NCBI GenBank assembly: GCA_037954325.1
Contig: JBBMNZ010000018.1
Span: 10,368,501 to 10,432,500 of the forward strand
Reading direction: 5' to 3'
Origin: Fistularia commersonii
Lineage: Eukaryota > Chordata > Actinopteri > Syngnathiformes > Fistulariidae
DNA: 64,000 bases
The notes under the pieces were generated by a model that was not told the DNA's origin, did no database searches, and was given only the letters and a program-made list of their open reading frames with translations. The number at the start of each line of letters is the position of its first letter. Positions within the stretch are counted from its first letter, which is position 1. The translations under genes and the position numbers were made by a program. This document shows, one piece after another, positions 60,501 to 64,000 of this stretch.

Positions 60501-63177
60501 CTCACCTCATTTCACTTGTACAGCCACCATTTGGATTTGATTTTAAAATGGAAGCTAATCACACAAATTGCCCGGCTATTTTTGGCCTTAAGAAAGATAA
60601 GAGGAGCCTTTCATTGGTGAGCCATTAACAAATGACAGATAATGCAGTACCCCGATTGATGGCAAAATCTGCATCTGCTGAAATTGAAGCCACATGTGGC
60701 TATCAGTTCTGCTACAAAATACTTTCCCACAAAAGCATAATGCTACGCCGAAAAGCTTGGTATGTGTGATTCATGAGGAATGGACCTCATATGTTGCTGG
60801 GGTGGGAACCTTTCATAATGGACATCGCATATGTAACTGGGAGATTTGCAAGCGACTGTATATTTCTATAGGAATAAACCAGGTTTCTAACTTCTCCAGA
60901 AAGTCATCTAGAAAAGCAAATCTTGTCATGTGAAACCCCACACTTGCTAACTGAGGCTAAAAAAAAAAAAAAAATGATCGTAATTCTGAATAAATATGTA
61001 GGCCGCAAAACACAGAGAAAGTTGTTGATGTGTTCATGTTCACTTTGACAAAAACAATACAATTTTCTAACAAGGTCTGTAGTGTATAAACCACAAACCA
61101 GTGGAAGACCTGCTTTTCCTGTCATCTAATGCATAACGATGAAGAACTTCTGCTAACTTCAGCACAACCACATGTGTGCAGGGGAGCCAAAGAAACACTT
61201 AACACCGACACACTGCATAACACTGCATGCACATGTGCAACAGAAACCAGATACTATACTCATATTGTATTTGATGTGTGACCCCTCACCTCTGCTGAGG
61301 CGTCCTACACACATGTTATCGGGGGATACCACCTCCTGCTTCACAGTGAAGTAGTCCCCCGGCAGGGGGTTAAGGGGTGTGTCTCGTAGGATGACAGTGG
61401 GGTATTCACTCTCGTATTTGAGCGTGAGCAATTCCTCTGAGCTGATGGGATGAAGTGTCTGGTAAGACTCTGTGATGAAGCCAGGCTCTGAGTATTCAGA
61501 TGGAGGGACACACTGGGCATGCTCCACACCGTAGCCTGGAGGCAAAAAGAAAGATGACTTTGGAGAGAAAGCAGGGCAGGAAAAAATAAAAAAGAAGCTT
61601 AACAGAGAGGATGATATATCTTATGTGTGCTGAGTAATTTACCCTCTTGTATCAAGCTGCTGTTTAAACACTTAGCATAAGCGGGCTATACTGTTAAACA
61701 GACACACACAAAGGATCAGGCCTCCTCTGTAGATTCCTAAAACTCAACTATCCGTCCAGTCAGAATCATATTTAACATGCATCTTCTATTTTTGAACAGT
61801 GATTAATACTCACTGACAAAGTAGTCTGAGGTATAACGGGATTCCTGGAAGTTGGAGGTCAGCCCATTGACGGGGTAATGCTTTGTATCTTCTTCATGAA
61901 AAATAGATGGAATACCAGCATCAGTGACCTAGCCATTGATTTTATGTATCATGTAACTGCATGTAGCATTATTAAAAATTAATGAACCGGGCTAAATAGT
62001 GTCTTCCTGTTTGGCTCCTGTTACAATAGCAAATGCCAATAGAGTCTTTAATTGATTCACACAGTGATATCAGTCTAGTCTGTACAAAGACCGTATTTCC
62101 ACCCACAATACATTAAATCAAACTTCTCTTCTTATTTGCCTCGAACATATTACAATATGAGAGTGCTAACATGACTTATTAGTGGATAAATATGGCTTTA
62201 CCTTTTTGAAGCATTTCTAAATGTTCCCAAAGGATGTCGCCCACAAAGTCAGGCGCTAAGTCCAAAAAGCGGTCCTTCCCCATCGCACACAGGTTGGCGC
62301 CATTCATGCAGAACTTCTCGAAGTCAACGCTCTTTAGACTGAACTCATTCACTGTCCATGTTAGCCATTCGACGACATGGTTTTCTGTCCACTGTCTAGG
62401 ATCTAGAGGATCAAACAGTCACATTAAGTACATTCATATTTTACATGAGGGTGTGATAATTTACTTCTGTTTAAGTTTGTCTTCACACGTATTGGAAGTG
62501 GTTCTGGCTGCCTTATGACTTTTATACAAATGAATGCAATACTTATACAACCAATAAAACAATGATTCATTTTCAATGGCTCATCTGGTTCTCGTGCAAT
62601 GAACTGTACCACATACTCCAAAGAAAGGGTTTTTAATTGTTGAAAAATGTGGGAAAATCCAGTGAGGACAATAATGAATGTAAACAGCATGTTGCAGATA
62701 CAGTACAATTACGTTGACAGAGTTCTGCTGCTCCCAAACAGCATGAGTCTCTACAGTTTGCCTCAGGAATCTTGCTCATTATTTTACTGCCTATCTCTTT
62801 GTCTGCATTCTGTGAGTAGCTGGGTCAGCCAGTTAGGATGGAGATGTGATTTTGCACTGTTTGGATATTTCTTGAACAAATGGATTATTTCTGGTTTTCC
62901 ATGAGACAAATGTCTTCACCTAAGCATCTAGAGAATTTAGGCACTACAGGAACTTGATGAATGTATGCTAATCATGTAACATCTAAGTGGTTTCTGGCAC
63001 CCATACTTTATTAATGAGATGTCATTCTCCAAAATACAGTATCTCAAAGTACAAGATGATTACCTTTGGGAATACCCAATCGCAGTTGTTCCTTGGTGAA
63101 GCCACTGAATGTGGCTTTAAGAGCCTGGGACATCATCTCTTTGCTTCCAGGAGTCAGAAGGGGGACATCTCCACACT
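54339..63177 (-). CDS. ets1: ETS1 transcription factor, 3' seven coding exons (5' partial)
   Basis: Join of seven exons read right to left: 63177-63064, 62402-62202, 61891-61814, 61535-61290, 60124-59864, 55439-55321, 54554-54339 (stop TGA at 54341-54339). All junctions have AG acceptors and GT donors and keep one frame, giving 411 residues plus stop. ETS1 is a nuclear winged-helix activator binding GGAA cores; in vertebrates it acts in haematopoietic, endothelial and neural-crest programmes and is a target of Ras/MAPK. Visible in order: LLTP MAPK site, Pointed (PNT) domain, linker, activation region with VKQE sumoylation-type motif, serine-rich exon VII, inhibitory helices, ETS domain with RGLRYYYDKN recognition helix, and C-terminal inhibitory tail. 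Human ETS1 has 441 residues, so about 29 N-terminal ones lie beyond 64000. The ending LDVKPDTDE separates it from ETS2. The gene is compact: these exons span under 9 kb. Confidence 0.97.
54555..55320 (-). other. ets1 intron VIII-IX
   Basis: 766-bp intron with GT donor at 55320-55319 and AG acceptor at 54556-54555. AT-rich; no repeat or second gene recognised inside. Confidence 0.9.
55321..55439 (-). CDS. ets1: ets1 exon VIII (ETS domain, N-terminal half)
   Basis: 119 nt, entering at phase 1 and leaving at phase 0. The acceptor is cttcttttcag and the donor is GATGAG followed by gtggga. It encodes (G)[39 protein letters not shown]. This is helix 1 and the beta strands of the winged helix-turn-helix ETS DNA-binding domain; the tryptophan spacing typical of the family is intact. 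Essentially identical to mammalian ETS1 as far as I recall it. Confidence 0.97.
57850..58530 (-). mobile_element. Degenerate non-LTR retrotransposon (RTE-like) fragment in ets1 intron
   Basis: Minus-strand translation in broken frames gives reverse-transcriptase blocks in the correct order: IFKNKG...YKGIKLMNH (about 58515-58430), then EKYREGRRELHCTFVDPEKA and AYNRVQREKLWYCMRMSGVA (58320-58200), then LHQGSSLIPFLFAMVMDGLT (58100-58030). These match the fingers/palm order of LINE reverse transcriptases; the catalytic YADD-type box is missing. The left end (57850-57990) has the phrase GGGGTCACCACAGCGAATCA, seen widely in teleost RTE/Expander-type repeats; that family name is from memory. Stops and frameshifts mean it is dead. 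It lies in the same orientation as ets1. Confidence 0.75.
58638..58650 (+). promoter_or_regulatory. RFX X-box-like motif in ets1 intron VII-VIII
   Basis: GTTGCTAGGAAAC fits the degenerate X-box RYYNYYN(1-3)RRNRAC with an imperfect inverted-repeat shape (GTTGCT/GGAAAC). Motif match only. Confidence 0.25.
58721..58766 (+). repeat. (GA)n tract in ets1 intron
   Basis: About 16 GA units within a longer purine-rich stretch. Confidence 0.9.
59864..60124 (-). CDS. ets1: ets1 exon VII (serine-rich and autoinhibitory exon)
   Basis: 261 nt (equivalent to 87 residues), phase 1 to phase 1, so skipping it keeps the frame. It encodes (G)KLGGQDSFESIDSFESCDR, LTQSWSSQSSFSSLQRVPSY, DSFDSEDYPTALHGHKPKGT, then FKDYVRERSDLSKDKPVIPAAALAGYTG split over the end. 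The serine cluster with VPSYDSFDSED matches the CaMKII-phosphorylated region that strengthens autoinhibition in mammals; FKDYVRER and PAAALAGY match inhibitory helices HI-1 and HI-2. In human this exon is skipped to make the p42 isoform. The exon starts with GTAAGC directly after the acceptor tttagG boundary, which resembles a donor site. Confidence 0.96.
60125..61289 (-). other. ets1 intron VI-VII
   Basis: 1,165-bp intron with donor gtgagg and acceptor cattttag. T- and A-runs at 60328-60342 and 60961-60974; otherwise unremarkable. Confidence 0.9.
61290..61535 (-). CDS. ets1: ets1 exon VI (transactivation domain)
   Basis: 246 nt, phase 1 to phase 1. The acceptor is ...GCCTCCAG and the donor is AGCAGAG followed by gtgagg. 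It encodes (S)YGVEHAQCVPPSEYSEPGF, then ITESYQTLHPISSEELLTLK, and ends DNMCVGRLSR. It corresponds to the acidic activation region of ETS1. The FTVKQEVVSPDN stretch contains a psi-K-x-E sumoylation-type motif matching the human IKQE site. The central part (about codons 45-65) is the most diverged from human. Confidence 0.95.
61814..61891 (-). CDS. ets1: ets1 exon V (PNT to activation-domain linker)
   Basis: 78 nt, phase 1 to phase 1. It encodes (E)DTKHYPVNGLTSNFQESR followed by YTSDYFV and one base of a serine codon; the donor is GTCA followed by gtgagt. Human ETS1 has EDVKPYQVNG...ESRYTSDYFIS at this place, which supports both ends. The acceptor is an unusual tandem ...GAAGAAG. I chose the first AG because it preserves the Glu-Asp found in the human protein; the second AG would drop only the Glu. 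Confidence 0.9.
62202..62402 (-). CDS. ets1: ets1 exon IV (Pointed/SAM domain)
   Basis: 201 nt, phase 1 to phase 1. The acceptor is gatcctctag and the donor is AAAAAG followed by gtaaag. It encodes 66 full codons, from (D)PRQWTENHVVEWLTWTVNEF through the CMNGANLCAMGKDRFLDLAP segment to DFVGDILWEHLEMLQK. This is the helical core of the PNT/SAM-like domain, which docks ERK2 and co-activators. Differences from human are conservative, for example the LCAMGKDRF segment. Being symmetric, it could be skipped without a frameshift. Confidence 0.96.
63064..63177 (-). CDS. ets1: ets1 exon III (MAPK site and PNT N-terminal flank)
   Basis: 114 nt, starting at split-codon position 2 (acceptor ...GATCCAG, then AG TGT GGA) and ending with one base of the next codon (CCCAAAG, then donor gtaatc). 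It encodes (E)CGDVPLLTPGSKEMMSQALK and continues to KEQLRLGIPK. The Thr-Pro of LLTP matches the human Thr38 ERK phosphoacceptor next to the PNT domain, which enhances CBP/p300 recruitment. The following human Ser-Ser is Gly-Ser here, so the second phospho-serine position is kept and the first is lost. The phase requires the upstream exon to end in a single G, as expected for the human N-terminal exon ending before Met-Glu-Cys or its equivalent. Confidence 0.95.
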
Positions 63178-64000
63178 CTGGATCTGGTCACAATTGACAG
63201 AAGCAACAAAATGTCATTTCTGAGCATAGCATAATCTGATTAGTATTGTAATTTTATACTGTATATGCTGATGTAAATCTATTGATCTTGACTGCAAAAC
63301 CTATGATGCATCCTGCGCCGTAGTTCATGGTATGAGTATTAAAGGGTTAGAGGGGGAAAGAAACATATGAGTGGGGGTCATTGAAGAATCCATGAGTATG
63401 TGTCCACACTCACAAACAGCAAAAAAAAAATCATTACAGCTGTATCAGACCATGATTGACCACATGGCCAAGCAATAGCTTTGTCTGGACACATACCATC
63501 CCGCCCATTCGCTCCAAACAAAGATGATTTTAAAACACTTAAACAGGTAATGTAGGATTTTGCAAGACCTTTGCACGGTCGAGTAGCACTACTATCCACA
63601 CATCTTGGGTGGGAGCACAGCGTCTGGTGTCCATCAGTGACACTATGACCCCCCTCTAGCCCCTCATACCATGTAGCCCCAACACAGTAGGTATACTGTC
63701 ACCAGACGAAGCATGGGGTCAAACACTCAGAGAGGTCAGAGGTCGAGGATGAGGTGATGATGTCACCATGGCTGCTGGCGGGTGGGCAGTAGTGGTGGGG
63801 GGTGGGTTGTCTTGAGGGTCCCAGTCATACACTAGGCTTACTGTTTTCCGTTCACAGCCAGTGGGCACCCATTTGGAAACAGAACTTCCTTTGATGGCTT
63901 TAAACAGTGCATGATGACTCACACCCATCTAATTAGATTGACCAGACTACAGAAGTATTGGATGAAGGGGGAAAAGTTGGGTGGATATGGTGAGAGATAT
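63178..64000 (-). other. ets1 intronic sequence upstream of exon III
   Basis: Sequence 5' of exon III up to the window edge. The N-terminal coding exon is not found here. A 69-codon minus-strand open frame at 63719-63928 has no recognised similarity to ETS1. The segment 63600-63850 is richer in GC than the rest. Confidence 0.7.

Larger units (their letters stand above)
61536..63063 (-). other. ets1 short introns III-IV, IV-V and V-VI
   Basis: Three introns lie between exons III and VI: 62403-63063 (661 bp), 61892-62201 (310 bp) and 61536-61813 (278 bp). No repeats recognised in them. The exons inside this span are listed separately. Confidence 0.85.

Noticed and set aside
61159..61289. Extension of the exon VI open frame beyond the donor
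   Set aside because: The GT donor at 61289-61288 and the in-phase join to exon VII show it is intron read-through.

Overview
This is eukaryotic, almost certainly teleost fish, nuclear DNA. The evidence is GT/AG-split exons of a vertebrate ETS-family gene, many (CA)n/(GT)n microsatellites, tRNA-derived SINEs of a type common in teleosts, a decayed Tc1-like transposon, hAT-type elements and an RTE-like LINE fragment. Nothing prokaryotic (operons, Shine-Dalgarno starts, CRISPR arrays) is present.

The one clear protein-coding gene is ets1, on the minus strand at the right end. Seven coding exons, including the stop codon, lie between 63177 and 54339. They join in phase into 411 codons plus stop. 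The order is MAPK site/PNT N-flank, Pointed domain, linker, transactivation region, serine-rich autoinhibitory exon VII, then the two ETS-domain exons. By comparison with the human protein (441 aa), only about 29 N-terminal residues are missing; their exon lies to the right of base 64000. The C-terminus (...LHAMLDVKPDTDE) identifies ETS1 rather than ETS2. A 3' UTR runs left from 54338, with one AATAAA on the minus strand at 53105-53110.

Bases 1 to about 51,000 look like the gene-poor flank downstream of ets1. No open frame there resembles a real gene, and the longest belongs to the dead Tc1 transposase. The contents are: a LINE-like 3' tail and small minisatellite (420-650); tRNA-type SINEs (about 1936-2050, 11005-11160, 35210-35385); one dispersed teleost repeat family (7140-7330, 36365-36610, 37830-38050, 50590-50930); a hAT end, (AT)n and Tc1 cluster (10.93-12.77 kb); long microsatellites (notably GATA at 24635-24804 and GT at 25120-25208); a 94-bp tandem duplication (21734-21920); an L2-like 3' tail (about 33840-33965); a large degenerate repeat (36800-37500); and a nested transposon pair (48041-49815). 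In the nest, a 600-bp hAT element with a perfect 8-bp target duplication sits inside an older DNA transposon carrying a TTF/ZMYM-like transposase fragment.

The most interesting signals are in ets1 splicing. Exon VII, skipped in the known human p42 isoform, begins with GTAAGC directly after the acceptor AG, so joining it to exon VI recreates a donor site (a recursive-splicing configuration). Exon V has a tandem NAGNAG acceptor that would make one glutamate optional. Exons III-VII are all symmetric, phase 1-1. I found no convincing wholly new gene system.
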